A stretch of DNA of 20,370 nt from Paulinella micropora (taxonomy: Eukaryota > Cercozoa > Imbricatea > Euglyphida). This document shows positions 1-8,895 of the stretch, one piece after another. The stretch covers positions 859,895 to 880,264 of the forward strand of contig BJOX01000107.1 of NCBI GenBank assembly GCA_009731375.1, in the 5' to 3' direction. Positions within the stretch are counted from its first letter, which is position 1. Each line of letters begins with the position of its first letter. Made by a program: the position numbers and the translations under genes. A model generated the notes under the pieces. The model ran no database searches, was not told where the DNA came from, and worked only from the letters and a program-made list of their open reading frames with translations.

Positions 1-79
1 CACAAACATGCATGTGTAGTTAACTTTGATTTCTCTACTGTTTTCCGTTCTTGTTCTGTGGGTTTTTTTTGTTGCTTTT

Positions 80-146
80 CATGCTGCTGCTTTTGCTGCT
101 GCCGCTGCTGCTGCTGCTGCTGCTGCTGCTTATGCTGCTACTGCTG
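80..146. repeat. (CTG/GCT)n trinucleotide microsatellite
   Basis: An imperfect GCT/CTG triplet tract lies in otherwise T-rich DNA. It opens poly-Ala, poly-Leu or poly-Ser frames depending on the phase. No convincing gene surrounds it: the 122-residue plus frame across it is Ala-rich low complexity followed by hydrophobic residues. The rest of 1-394 contains nothing I recognise. Confidence 0.85.
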
Positions 147-394
147 CTATTGTTGTGTGCACAGCCACTGAACTTGAATGTTCGTTTCTTTCTTTTTCTT
201 GGTCGTTTCTGTTTCCATTGATATTTAAACTGACTGTTTATCTCTTTGTTACTATTTTTCTTATCGCTCCTTCTCTTAAAATGTGCAAAACCCATTGCCA
301 AAGTTGCATGGTACATATACATATGCATTCGTTTACATTCATCCATGCATACGACTGTATGCACACACATACATACACTTTCCTGCTTGTCTAG

Positions 395-428
395 ATGTGT
401 ACGCAGCTGCCGACGAAGACAAAGCAGG
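395..428 (+). other. Candidate micro-exon between microsatellites
   Basis: A 34-base non-repetitive island is preceded by a pyrimidine stretch ending in CTAG and followed at once by GTCTCTCT, which starts a (CT)/(TCTA) tract. One frame reads [12 protein letters not shown], which looks like ordinary protein. The splice sites are only consensus-like, so the exon call is inference. It could belong to the same plus-strand gene as the exons at 3006-3807. Confidence 0.3.
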
Positions 429-437
429 GTCTCTCTC

Positions 438-474
<37 letters not shown>

Positions 475-732
475 ATATCTATCTATCTATCTATCTCTCT
501 CTCTCTGTCTCTCTATCTATCTATCTTTCTATCTATATATCTATCTATCTCTTTCTTCTTCCACGGCGCCTGGCAGTTCAAGACACAATTGCATCTATCT
601 ATCTATCTATCTATCTATCCATCTGTTTATCTGCTTATCTATCTGTCTGTCTGTCTATCTATCTATCTATGTATCTGTCTATCTATCTATCTATCTATCT
701 GTCTGTCTATCTATCTATCTATCTATCTGCAG
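429..732. repeat. (TC)n and (TCTA)n microsatellite block with one short island
   Basis: Two long tetranucleotide TCTA tracts with some TC and TG variants are separated by a ~30-base island at about 560-592 (containing GGCGCCTGGCAG). The island has a possible acceptor (GGCAG) but no GT donor close behind it. The block ends with CTGCAG, a good acceptor for the exon starting at 733. Confidence 0.9.
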
Positions 733-786
733 TTGGAGGCACAAAGACAACTTCAAGGCATCATGTACCATCTTCCTGCTCACCAG
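733..786 (+). other. Candidate 54-nt exon between microsatellites
   Basis: The island is preceded by ATCTGCAG and followed by CACCAG|GTCTTC, so it has consensus-like acceptor and donor. It is 54 nt (18 codons) and open in at least two frames; one reads [18 protein letters not shown]. The last ~30 bases resemble the exon ends at 1032, 1911, 2615 and 2694. The intron before it is (TCTA)n and the one after it (TTC)n. Exon status is inferred from splice signals and sequence complexity. Confidence 0.4.
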
Positions 787-1000
<214 letters not shown>

Positions 1001-1050
1001 AACGCATTCTTCACCACCTTTCTGCATATCAGGTACATACATATATAAAT

Positions 1051-1115
1051 ACAAATGCAGGCTTCTCTTTCCCTTCCCGAGGTACATATATATATGTATA
1101 TGTATATGCATGTAT

Positions 1116-1148
<33 letters not shown>

Positions 1149-1355
1149 CAAATGCAGGCTGCTCTTCCCCTTCCTGCGGCACCTCTGGAGGCCTTCCCCT
1201 TCCTGACAGACATATATATATTTATATATATATATGCATATATATGTGTATGTATATATATATATATATATACAAATGCAGGCTGCTTTTCCTCTTTCCG
1301 TGGGCCCTCTTGAGGGCGTTCCCCTTCCCGATAGATACCTGCCTGCCAAAGAATG
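1051..1355 (+). repeat. Three-copy module: ACAAATGCAG + short exon-like island, in (TA)n DNA
   Basis: ACAAATGCAGGCT occurs at 1051, 1148 and 1274. Each time it follows a (TA)n tract and leads into a C/T-rich island. Copy 1 is 21 nt (1061-1081) and ends CGAG|GTACAT. Copy 3 is 74 nt (1282-1355) and ends GAATG|GTACAT. Copy 2 (from 1158) is similar but lacks a donor. The islands align to one another, so this is a tandemly duplicated exon-plus-intron-edge module or a minisatellite with splice-like edges. Copies 1 and 3 are compatible with splicing. Confidence 0.6.
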
Positions 1356-1356
1356 G

Positions 1357-1660
1357 TACATACAATACATACAATACATACAATACATACAATACATACA
1401 ATACATATAATACATACATACATACATACATGCATACATACATACATACGTACATGCATACATGCATGTGCATGCATGCATGCATGCATACATACATACA
1501 TACATACATACAAACGGTGACATACATGCATGCATGCATGCATACATACATACATACATACATACATATACATACATATACATACACACATACATACATA
1601 GATACATACATATATACATATGCATGCACACATACATACATACATACATACATACATTTA
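1357..1660. repeat. ACATACAAT 9-mer array, then (TACA)n/(TGCA)n microsatellite
   Basis: About five to six copies of a 9-base unit (ACATACAAT) at 1357-1407 are followed by ~250 nt of TACA with TGCA interruptions. The open frames on both strands (Tyr/Ile/His/Thr or Met/Tyr/Val/Cys periodic) are repeat artefacts. Confidence 0.9.
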
Positions 1661-1674
1661 TGAATGTGTCTCAG

Positions 1675-1815
<141 letters not shown>

Positions 1816-1821
1816 TCCTAG

Positions 1822-1911
1822 GCGGCCCGAGAGTGAACATCGCTCTTCCTTCTCTCACCCCGTGGCAGATCCCATCTTTCATAACCCTGCGCCTTTTGCG
1901 CCAGCCATCAG
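1822..1911 (+). other. Candidate 90-nt exon
   Basis: The acceptor side is TTTCCCTCTCCTAG and the donor side is CATCAG|GTCACTTG. The 90-nt island is open in two of three frames. In the frame that follows from the upstream candidate exons it reads GPRVNIALPSLTPW and onward, and leaves one nucleotide for the next exon. Its last 29 nt are nearly identical to the island at 2587-2615, so part of this exon and its donor were duplicated. No protein family is recognised. Confidence 0.45.
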
Positions 1912-1920
1912 GTCACTTGA

Positions 1921-2583
1921 TTCCCCTTTTCTCTTCTTCTTCTTCTTCTTCTTCTTCTTCTTCTTCTTCTCCTTCTTCTTCTCCTTCTTCTTCGTCTTTT
2001 TCTTCTGTCTTCTTCTTCTGTCTTCTGTCTTCTGTCTTCTTCTTCTTCTTCTTCTTCTTCTTCTTCTTCTTCTCATTCTCCTTCTTCTTCTCCTTCTTCT
2101 TCTCCTTCTTCTTCTCCTTCTTCTTCTCATTCTTCTTCTTCTTCTTCTTCTTCTTCTCCTTCTTCTCCTTCTTCTTCTTCTTCTTCTTCTTCTTCTTCTC
2201 CTCCTTCTTCTTCTCCTTCTCCTTCTTCTTCTCCTTCTCCTTCTTCTTCTCCTTCTCCTTCTTTTCCTTCTCCTTCTTCTTCTCCTTCTCCTTCTTCTTC
2301 TTTTTCTTCTTCTTCTTCTTCTTCTTCTTCTTCTTCTTCTTCTTCTTCTCCTTCTCCTCCTCCTTCTTCTTCTTCTTCTTCTTCTTCTTCTTCTTCTTCT
2401 TCTTCTTCTTCTTCTCCTTCTTCTTCTCCTCCTCCTCCTCCTCCTTCTTCTTCTTCTTCTTCTCCTCCTCCTTCTCCTACTCCTACTCCTTCTTCTTCTT
2501 CTTCTTCTTCTTCTCTTCTTCTTCTTCTTCTTCTTCTTCTCCTCCTCCTCCTCCTCCTCCAACTCCTCCTCCTCCTCCTCCTT
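1921..2583. repeat. ~660-nt (TTC/TCC)n polypyrimidine tract
   Basis: The longest repeat of the window: nearly uninterrupted pyrimidines on the plus strand (GAA/GGA on the minus strand), with blocks of TTC, TCC and CTTTTC variants. The minus-strand frames are poly-Arg/Lys/Glu and the plus-strand frames poly-Leu/Ser/Phe; none is a gene. If 1822-1911 and 2587-2615 are exons, this tract is the intron between them. Confidence 0.92.
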
Positions 2584-2586
2584 CAG

Positions 2587-2615
2587 AACCCTGCACCTTT
2601 TGCACCAGCAATCAG
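2587..2615 (+). other. Candidate 29-nt micro-exon, duplicate of the 1883-1911 exon end
   Basis: The (TTC)n tract ends CCTTCAG at 2586. The 29-nt island then ends GCAATCAG|GTCGCTTTC. It matches 1883-1911 at nearly every base, including the start of the following intron (GTCACTTGATTCCCC versus GTCGCTTTCTTCCCC). In phase with the preceding candidate exon it reads EPCTFCTSNQ and ends on a codon boundary, which fits the exon at 3006. A third, weaker copy ends at 2694. Confidence 0.4.
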
Positions 2616-2727
2616 GTCGCTTTCTTCCCCTTTGTTTTTCTTCTTTTTTTCTTCTTCCTTTTTCCTCGCCTTCACCTTTTGTACCAGTAATCAGGTGGCA
2701 CTTTGCCGCCCCCCTCTTTTTTTATCG

Positions 2728-2758
<31 letters not shown>

Positions 2759-3005
2759 CTTCTTCTTCTTCTCCTCCTCCTCCTCCTCCTTTTTCTTCTT
2801 CTTCTTCTTCTTCTTCTTCTTCTTCTTCTTCTTCTCCTTCTCCTCCTCCTCCTCCTCCTGCTCCTCCTCCTCCTCCTCCTCCTCCTCCTTCTTCTTCTTC
2901 TACTTCTTCTTCTATCAATAGTATTGTTATAGCCATTCTATAGTCATCGTCAAAAACCTTGCCTTTTTTTGTATCTTTAACAATAGTAATCTTTCAATTA
3001 TGCAG
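2616..3005. repeat. Further polypyrimidine tracts and a third degenerate exon-end copy
   Basis: TTC/TCC tracts at about 2633-2665 and 2727-2914 surround a third copy of the ACCTTTTG..CAG..ATCAG|GT module, which ends at 2694. Ordinary AT-rich DNA follows at 2915-3000 and ends in CTTTCAATTATGCAG, a strong 3' splice signal. No gene was seen in the ordinary portion. Confidence 0.75.
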
Positions 3006-3068
3006 TCGATGTGTTCTTATGTGCTGCTCCGGTAACATTTTCTATCTATCCATCTATCTATCCATCTA

Positions 3069-3103
<35 letters not shown>

Positions 3104-3135
3104 CATCTATCTATCTATCTATCTATCTCTCTCTT

Positions 3136-3166
<31 letters not shown>

Positions 3167-3347
3167 GTATATATATATGTGTGTGTCTATCTCTATCTAT
3201 CTATCTATCTATCTATCTATCCATCTATCTATCTATCTATCTATCTATCTCTATCTATCTCTCTATCTCTCTATCTATCTATCTATCCATCCCTCCCCTC
3301 TTATCTATCTATCTATCTCTATCCCTCCTCTCTCTCTCTCTCTCTCT

Positions 3348-3378
<31 letters not shown>

Positions 3379-3508
3379 CTTCTCTCTCTCTCTCTCTCTC
3401 TCACTCTCTCTCTCTCTCTCTCAGCAACGACCGGGGATATTTCCGTCAGCCGCTGCTGGGCCGACACGGCAGCAGCTCTGAGGTGAAAGACACTTGCTAT
3501 CTAGCTAC

Positions 3509-3542
<34 letters not shown>

Positions 3543-3545
3543 CTT

Positions 3546-3576
<31 letters not shown>

Positions 3577-3657
3577 CCNNNNNNNNNNATGTGTCTATCT
3601 GTCTATCTGTCTATCTGCAGGACGAGCGCGCCCCCGCACACAACCCTGACTGGGAGG

Positions 3658-3703
<46 letters not shown>

Positions 3704-3807
3704 CCTATATATCTATATATCCATCCATCCATCTACCTACCTCTATTTTACAGGGTGCGGGGAGCGTGCACGAGATGGCTGATCGGGAAGCAAGTGACAT
3801 GTTTTGA
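3006..3807 (+). CDS. 3' end of a micro-exon gene with microsatellite introns (unknown product)
   Basis: Four islands are each bounded by AG and GT: 3006-3031 (26 nt), 3425-3482 (58 nt), 3621-3656 (36 nt) and 3754-3807 (54 nt, ending MFSTOP as ATG TTT TGA). Their phases match: the first ends with two bases of a codon, the second starts with one, and the last two are whole codons. Joined, they give ~57 residues with no internal stop, including NDRGYFRQPLLGRHGSSSE, DERAPAHNPDWE and EMADREASDMF. The product is hydrophilic, with no motif I recognise. The introns are (TCTA)n/(TC)n, (TC)n-polyC-gap and (TCTA)n. Upstream candidates at 1282, 1675, 1822 and 2587 are phase-compatible and would extend the frame. 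A scaffold gap lies inside intron 2 of this set. Splicing is inferred from sequence only. Confidence 0.6.
3040..3423. repeat. (TCTA)n, (TA)n and (TC)n intronic microsatellites
   Basis: TCTA tracts at about 3040-3150 and 3187-3320, a short (TA)n between them, and a TC tract to 3423 ending in CTCTCAG. The block fills the space between the candidate exons 3006-3031 and 3425-3482, so it would be an intron made almost wholly of simple repeat. Confidence 0.88.
3505..3753. repeat. (TC)n, poly-C and (TCTA)n tracts around a scaffold gap
   Basis: A TC tract runs into ~30 C residues, 10 N (3579-3588), then TCTA/TCTG repeats. After the 36-nt exon at 3621-3656, another TCTA tract runs to ~3715, followed by CCATCCATCC and a normal acceptor (CTATTTTACAG). 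The poly-C next to the gap looks like a contig-end artefact. Confidence 0.85.
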
Positions 3808-4464
3808 TTGCGAAGAAAAGGGACCAATATTATATTCGGCTGCAAATGACACGTGTGCATCACCCTGGATGTAAAGGGTGAGCTTTGCATTGATGAGGAA
3901 AGCGGCCTAGCTTTGACCCAGGTCCTATCAGTATTTCANNNNNNNNNNNNNNNNNNNNNNNNNNNNNNNNNNNNNNNNNNNNNCCACACCCCACTCCTTC
4001 GATAGAATAAGGGAAATTATTTATTAGGGATAATTAGTTTGTGGTGTGGCTCGTACCTATGTACCTAGCTACACTACGTGTCTGAGTTCTAGTGGGTGCC
4101 TTCAGCACGCCTACTGTGAGTTGTTGACTGCCTACTGCACGTCAAACGTTGCACTGTCCTGGTGACTGCCTACTGCCTGTCCGCCCAATCTAAATGCAAA
4201 CGATTAAAGCTTACTACACAGAGTTCGCTCTACAAGCTCTATGATCTGTTAGACTATATTATTAATGTAACAATCTGCAACAACCGCAACAGCCACTGTC
4301 TGCAGTAACTAAGCTTTAGTGAATTAAAAAACCCGCCAATGGAGAGTGCCAAGTATTGTAACATTGTTCTTGGCGTGACGCTAAACTGCCTCGGGTCTCT
4401 TAAACTGTGACTGCTTTTTTTTTTTTTTCCGACGTGACTTTATGTTTTCTCTTCAAGTTGTGTA
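3808..4464. other. Gene-free stretch with a 45-N gap
   Basis: The 130 bases after the stop codon at 3807 would be the 3' UTR of the micro-exon gene; no clear AATAAA is seen. A gap of N covers 3939-3983. From 3984 to 4464 there is ordinary AT-rich DNA without a supported gene. It includes the repeated phrase GACTGCCTACTGC (twice at about 4125-4170) and an inverted CCACACC...GGTGTGG pair at 3984-4044. This is the left flank of the piggyBac element. Confidence 0.6.
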
Positions 4465-4468
4465 TTAA

Positions 4469-7338
4469 CCCTTAACCGGTTTGCCACTTTTGGGGATCTA
4501 AAGCCACGTTTGGGGATCCGACCCAATTTCAAGTTTTTTAATCCCTATTTGTGGTTTTTGACAGTTATATTATTAAATTCAATTGAATTAAACCCGGTGG
4601 AAGCTAATTGTGTAAAAAAACCGTTCTTTAATAACTAATAAAACCTTGACAATCACTGTCACAACGGCTGCCTCTTACATTTCCCAGATGGAACGAAATG
4701 ATTGATTGTGTGCCACGGAAAACATTCTCCAGTTCTGCAAAAAAAATAACGACAATCGCTGCAATAAGCACTGGTACGCTTGCGGATTCCATTACTAGCA
4801 CACACCTCACAACAAACCGAGTTCTGCTTACCCGCGCCGCGCTTACCATCACTCGCCTCGTTTGTCACCTAAGACTTACCAAATGGCCAGGGCATATCAC
4901 ACGCTTGCCCCTCGCTGCGCTCCTAGAACCTCCAAAAAGCCCCGCATAAGACACCAAACCCTCAATAAGTTCCTTGAGCATGTCTTTGCGTGTTTTTTCT
5001 TCATGAAACTGTTTGTAGATGATAGTTGTGTTTGTAACCGCAACATCTAACAAACCCGCAAATAACTTGAACCAAGGCTTGTTGAATCTTACCACCTTCT
5101 CAACTCCGTAACGAAGTCGTAACTGATCGCCTGTATCAACGCCGCCCATGTGCTGAGTGTATGTCTTGCAAATTCAAAACAATTCACTGGAACCGTAGCT
5201 CCACCCCCCGCCCATGCAGCCTCCTTTCGACGTGGCTCATGGTACCCCCCAACACAGTTGACAAAAAATAAACCACCTGGGTGTCTTTCCAAGCAACATC
5301 ATGCATAGTGACTCCGTTATGACTCCAAGTGGCCATTGCGGACGTGCCCCTGTCACTATTATTCTTGACTTCGTCCAGTAGCTCCTTTGCCGCCCTCAGC
5401 CTGGGTTTGACAACAGTGCCAATGCAGTTGATGCCCCTCTTTAGGACACAGTCAAAAAACAACTGCAGCCCTGTGTAAAACCTATCTAAAGCGATGATCC
5501 TGCCGCTTTGGTCGATGCCGGCTAGGTCTAAAAGCTTCATAACAACTGCATACGTCATTCCGTGCCCAGAATCGTCCTGCACCGTTCCCTCACCCTCATA
5601 ACAAAGCAGCGTATAAAAATAGCCTGTTACTGAACAGCACAGAGCAAACAGTTTGAATCCCCATTTGATGGGTTTTTTCGGTAAGTATTGCCTGAGGTAG
5701 GTACGCCCTTTAAAAGGGATCATTCCCTCGTCGATTGACACCCACTGACCCAATTCCCACAGCCTAGGAAAATTTTCTTGTATAATCTCAATAAAGACTC
5801 GAACATTGAAAAGTTTGTCATACTGAGGGGAGTCACGAGGAGCTGCCAGACGGGGGTCAGTGAGATGAAAATAACGTTTGATATTCTGATACCTCACGTA
5901 CCCCATGATGCTTGCAAGGTCTGGCCACTGCCAGAAGTCTGACACAGCGCCAATCCAATAATCTGTTTCAGCAGGCAACCCCATCACCCCCATCATTATA
6001 AGGATCGCCAAAAATGAAAGTATGTCAGATAGTGTCACGGGTACCCAAGGCCGCTGACGCTCTGAGGGGTTGAGATTACGTTTCCAGGTTGCATACTTGT
6101 TGGTGTTTCTTGTGACATTCTGCCAGAATTGCGTGGGTAAGAACATAAAGAAAATATCCACCATACTGAGGAGGTCGGGGGAACGCACAGAAAGTGATGC
6201 CCTGGACTGCCCTTCGAATGCCGGCAGCACACGAGGAGGTGCAACACCCACCTTCCATTCTTTGACATCTTTGAACTCACTGGCAGGTAGGCTATCGCCT
6301 TCGTCAATCTCTAGTGCCGGATCCTCCTCCTCGTCTTCACCAGACCCCTCATCTTCTTCGACATCATCGTCACTGACAAGTGAGTCGCTGGGATGAGGGG
6401 CTCGTTTGTTGTCCATATCTCCTTCTTTTTGATCCTCTTCATCGATTGAACTACCCGACTCATCCCCCGACTCTGGCGGTCTGTTGGAAAACAGTACAGT
6501 AAGGAATACTGACAGCCAACGCCGATGCATGTATGGAAGTACAGAAATCTACTATACTTCCAGCATCGTCCTTGGCCGACAACAAAACAGAAGCAAATTG
6601 CACAAAATAGCTGAAACCAGGTAGGGATAGGTACACATAGTCATCGTCATCAGGGTCGGTGGGTATCAAGCCGTCCTCACTGCAAACACGCAGAGAAACC
6701 ATTCGACATCACAAGAAAAATTCGAGGTTCAAGAAAAACAAGTCTACCCAGCATTTATTGCATTTTTGGCATCGCCGTCGATTTCCTGGCCTTGCCCAAG
6801 TATGCCGTTATCGGCAGAGCCACTCCCTTCAATTCTGTATTTGATAATCTCCGAAGCAATCATCATGGAATCGTCTTCATCCTCCGCATCCCACTTCATC
6901 CAAAACTTGTCTTTTGTACGACCATACTGTCGAGAAACAGTACCCTCAATCTCCCTCGTCTTCCAGTCATCAGGCCATTTTTGTTTGGCATAAGCCTCAC
7001 CAAATTCCCTGACCGGAAGACGCACACGGACTGTGAGAAGCTCTTGGTGCGCAGACATGATGTTGAAAAAAAAAAAAAAAGGTCCTCGCCACGTAAAAAA
7101 AGGCAACGAAAATTCGTGAAAAAAAGTGATTGGTGCCTGGTTTCAGTTTCATATTTAAGTCACTTCTAGAAAAGCTATGACATTCTTGTTTTCACAGATA
7201 GCTTCCCCAACACGTAAATATTAAATTTGCAGCATAGTACAGCTTGTTTCGATTGGTATTTATGTTTTTATTCAACTCAAAAATTCAAACCACTTTTGGG
7301 GATTGAAGCCACTTTTGGGGATTGAAACCGGTTAAGGG
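4469..7338 (-). mobile_element. piggyBac-superfamily DNA transposon, both ends intact
   Basis: The element is bounded by TTAA at 4465-4468 and 7339-7342, the target duplication typical of piggyBac. The termini are a 14-base perfect inverted repeat, CCCTTAACCGGTTT at 4469-4482 and its reverse complement at 7325-7338. Inside each end lie two copies of a 14-base subterminal repeat (CCACTTTTGGGGAT) at 4484, 4504, 7290 and 7309, in the same orientation at both ends. The element carries one minus-strand transposase gene. Removing it restores GTGTATTAATATCTC in the flank. The ends look able to serve as transposase substrates, but the encoded enzyme is frameshifted, so this copy is non-autonomous or mis-sequenced. 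Confidence 0.93.
4659..7058 (-). pseudogene. piggyBac transposase, three exons, three frameshifts
   Basis: Cut-and-paste transposase of the DDE_Tnp_1_7 (piggyBac) type. The ATG is at 7056-7058 (MSAHQELLTV). Exon 1 is 6748-7058, exon 2 6635-6679 and exon 3 6480-4659. Both introns (68 and 154 nt) have GT and CAG ends and join in frame. Exon 1 encodes a ~100-residue domain with RTKDKFWMKWDAEDEDDSMM. Exon 3 has an acidic linker and then the core: SIDEGMIPFKGR (first Asp), IIALDRFYTGL (second Asp), VAWKDTQVVYFLST, and in another frame YTQHMGGVDTGDQ (equivalent to D447/D450 of the moth enzyme). The C-terminal Cys-rich domain (CCEVC..YCSDC..FCRTGEC..H) is in a third frame and ends at TGA 4659-4661. 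Frameshifts fall in the C-run at 5204-5209, between about 5150 and 5175, and near 4862-4880. The full length would be ~725 residues, longer than the ~594 of the moth enzyme. All catalytic motifs survive, so damage is recent or due to sequencing error. Confidence 0.88.
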
Positions 7339-7342
7339 TTAA

Positions 7343-7554
7343 TATCTCTTGATACTAAGTTAATACCTTATCAGACTGAGCACCTTAACGACCGGCCAAA
7401 ACCTTTACCGTTGAATGATAATTCACTGTTTTTGACCGGTTCATTAGATTTTCCTCTGCAGCACGACGTTTGGACTTCACTAACCAGTTTTCGATTCCGT
7501 TCAGAAATGATTTCAAACGATTAAGTCAAAGTTCTTTTTAGAAAAGATCAACTA
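7343..7554. other. Flanking DNA between piggyBac and LTR elements
   Basis: About 210 bases of AT-rich DNA with no gene. It continues the sequence left of the piggyBac element (via the TTAA site) and ends in CAACTA (7549-7554), the target duplication of the outer LTR element; it therefore resumes at 14267. Confidence 0.7.
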
Positions 7555-7703
7555 TGCCGGCCCACCCGAAATATAATGGCATTACTCTATGTTTCGGTCG
7601 GTTTTCCTTGGCTTGGAGAGTACAGAGTCCCTTCTACGTTAGGTCCTCATTCTACAAGTTGTTAGATAGTTGCTACATTATTAAATATTGAGTCACTGTA
7701 ACA
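7555..7703 (+). repeat. 5' LTR of outer element (149 bp)
   Basis: Aligned by eye, it matches 14105-14260 except for six transitions and two indels (4 and 3 bases longer in the right copy). It contains AATATAATGG near the start and ATTATTAAATATTG near the end. Confidence 0.85.
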
Positions 7704-7704
7704 T

Positions 7705-7718
7705 TGGAGTGCGGTCGC
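7705..7718 (+). other. Putative primer binding site of outer element
   Basis: TGGAGTGCGGTCGC begins one base after the left LTR. PBS sequences start TGG because tRNAs end in CCA. The matching tRNA was not identified. Confidence 0.5.
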
Positions 7719-7782
7719 TAATAAAAACATAGTTTACGGGGTAAGGAAAATTTTCCTCGTTACTCGGAAATTTTTTGATATC

Positions 7783-8020
7783 TGTAATGCCCCCAACGAT
7801 AGCTCGTAAAAAGTCGGTAATACAACCAAACACAGTCCTCAAAAGATGAGAATGATTTCTCGTTATATTAGCTCAGTGAAGCCAAAAAGGAAAACGGCAA
7901 CAGACCAGGAATAAAATGGCATCAGGTCCAATCCGGACACATAATACTGAAAAACAAGCTGGTGCACCTGTCACCAGGAAAAGGTACTTTTCCCCGGCTA
8001 TCCGGGGGGTGATGCCTACA
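7783..8020 (-). repeat. 3' LTR of inner element (238 bp)
   Basis: Starts TGTAATGCCC and ends GATGCCTACA on the plus strand. It is followed directly by GTACCCCCTCCCG, the complement of a polypurine tract. It is nearly identical to 11387-11624. Confidence 0.85.
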
Positions 8021-8359
8021 GTACCCCCTCCCGAATTTATGACGGAAATAGCATTTTTGTCATACACCTTCTGATTTCTTTCTGCAAATAGTATGCGCTA
8101 TGGAGTCATGCCACACAGCGCATTGACCCACGGATAGACGCTAAAAGACGATAAATATATCCTCATACGGCACGTCAAAGCGGATTCTCTAGCCATTTTT
8201 GTAGATTTTTGAACTCCTTCCCCTCAATCTCTTTTTTTTTTTTTCTCGGCAGTATGTCAAGAACAAACGTACTATTGATTAAAAAAAATACAAGCAACGT
8301 GGTGCTGCAGTAAGATTCCCCCTTTGATCTCCTTCTTCTTCTTATCATTATCTTATTAC

Positions 8360-8407
<48 letters not shown>

Positions 8408-8895
8408 CAGGGAGATCGTAAGTACATTGTCTTTTTTAATGACATACCCTTGTATAAGGCGGATATCCTATGATATAGTATTAGGGGGCCAGTCCTAATA
8501 GCTATATCCGAAGTCGAGGTGTATGTACCCGACCCTGCGATATACCGACACAAGTAGAGATTGACCGTGCTCAGGTACGACAGTATATAATCTATCGTAA
8601 AAAATAATTTAATGAAAGTTTCAGAGAACATTTCATTTTCGAGAACATCATCCCAGGACTTGGAAAGGGTCATACCCGGGAACACCATCGCTCAATACAC
8701 TAGCGATCCCCGTATACGGTGTAGTATCATCGTCGATCGACCTTTCGCACTCGTATGTTGCGATCGAATGCCAAGTTATATCACTGAGTCTTTTTAATAT
8801 TCATATTGATAACTGATGATGCATGATCAAATCATGATACGCCGTGGGCAATCAATCAGTTTATTTGAGACGCATAAAGAAAAATAGTTTCTTTG
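8021..8895 (-). other. ~875-nt 3' non-coding part of inner element, with (ATT)n
   Basis: This lies between the integrase stop codon and the polypurine tract. It contains an ATT trinucleotide microsatellite at about 8351-8404 and otherwise AT-rich DNA. A 95-codon minus-strand frame (8401-8688) shows no recognisable domain, so I do not call it a gene. Confidence 0.55.

Noticed and set aside
4869-4879. An 11-nt 'intron' (GTAAGTCTTAG on the minus strand) whose removal restores the piggyBac frame
   Set aside because: The ends match splice consensus and the frame closes, but 11 nt is shorter than any spliceosomal intron I know of; a frameshift is more likely.
8401-8688. 95-codon minus frame in the inner LTR element, a possible env-like or accessory gene
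   Set aside because: No signal peptide, membrane or domain pattern that holds up; AT-rich non-coding DNA of this length gives such frames by chance.
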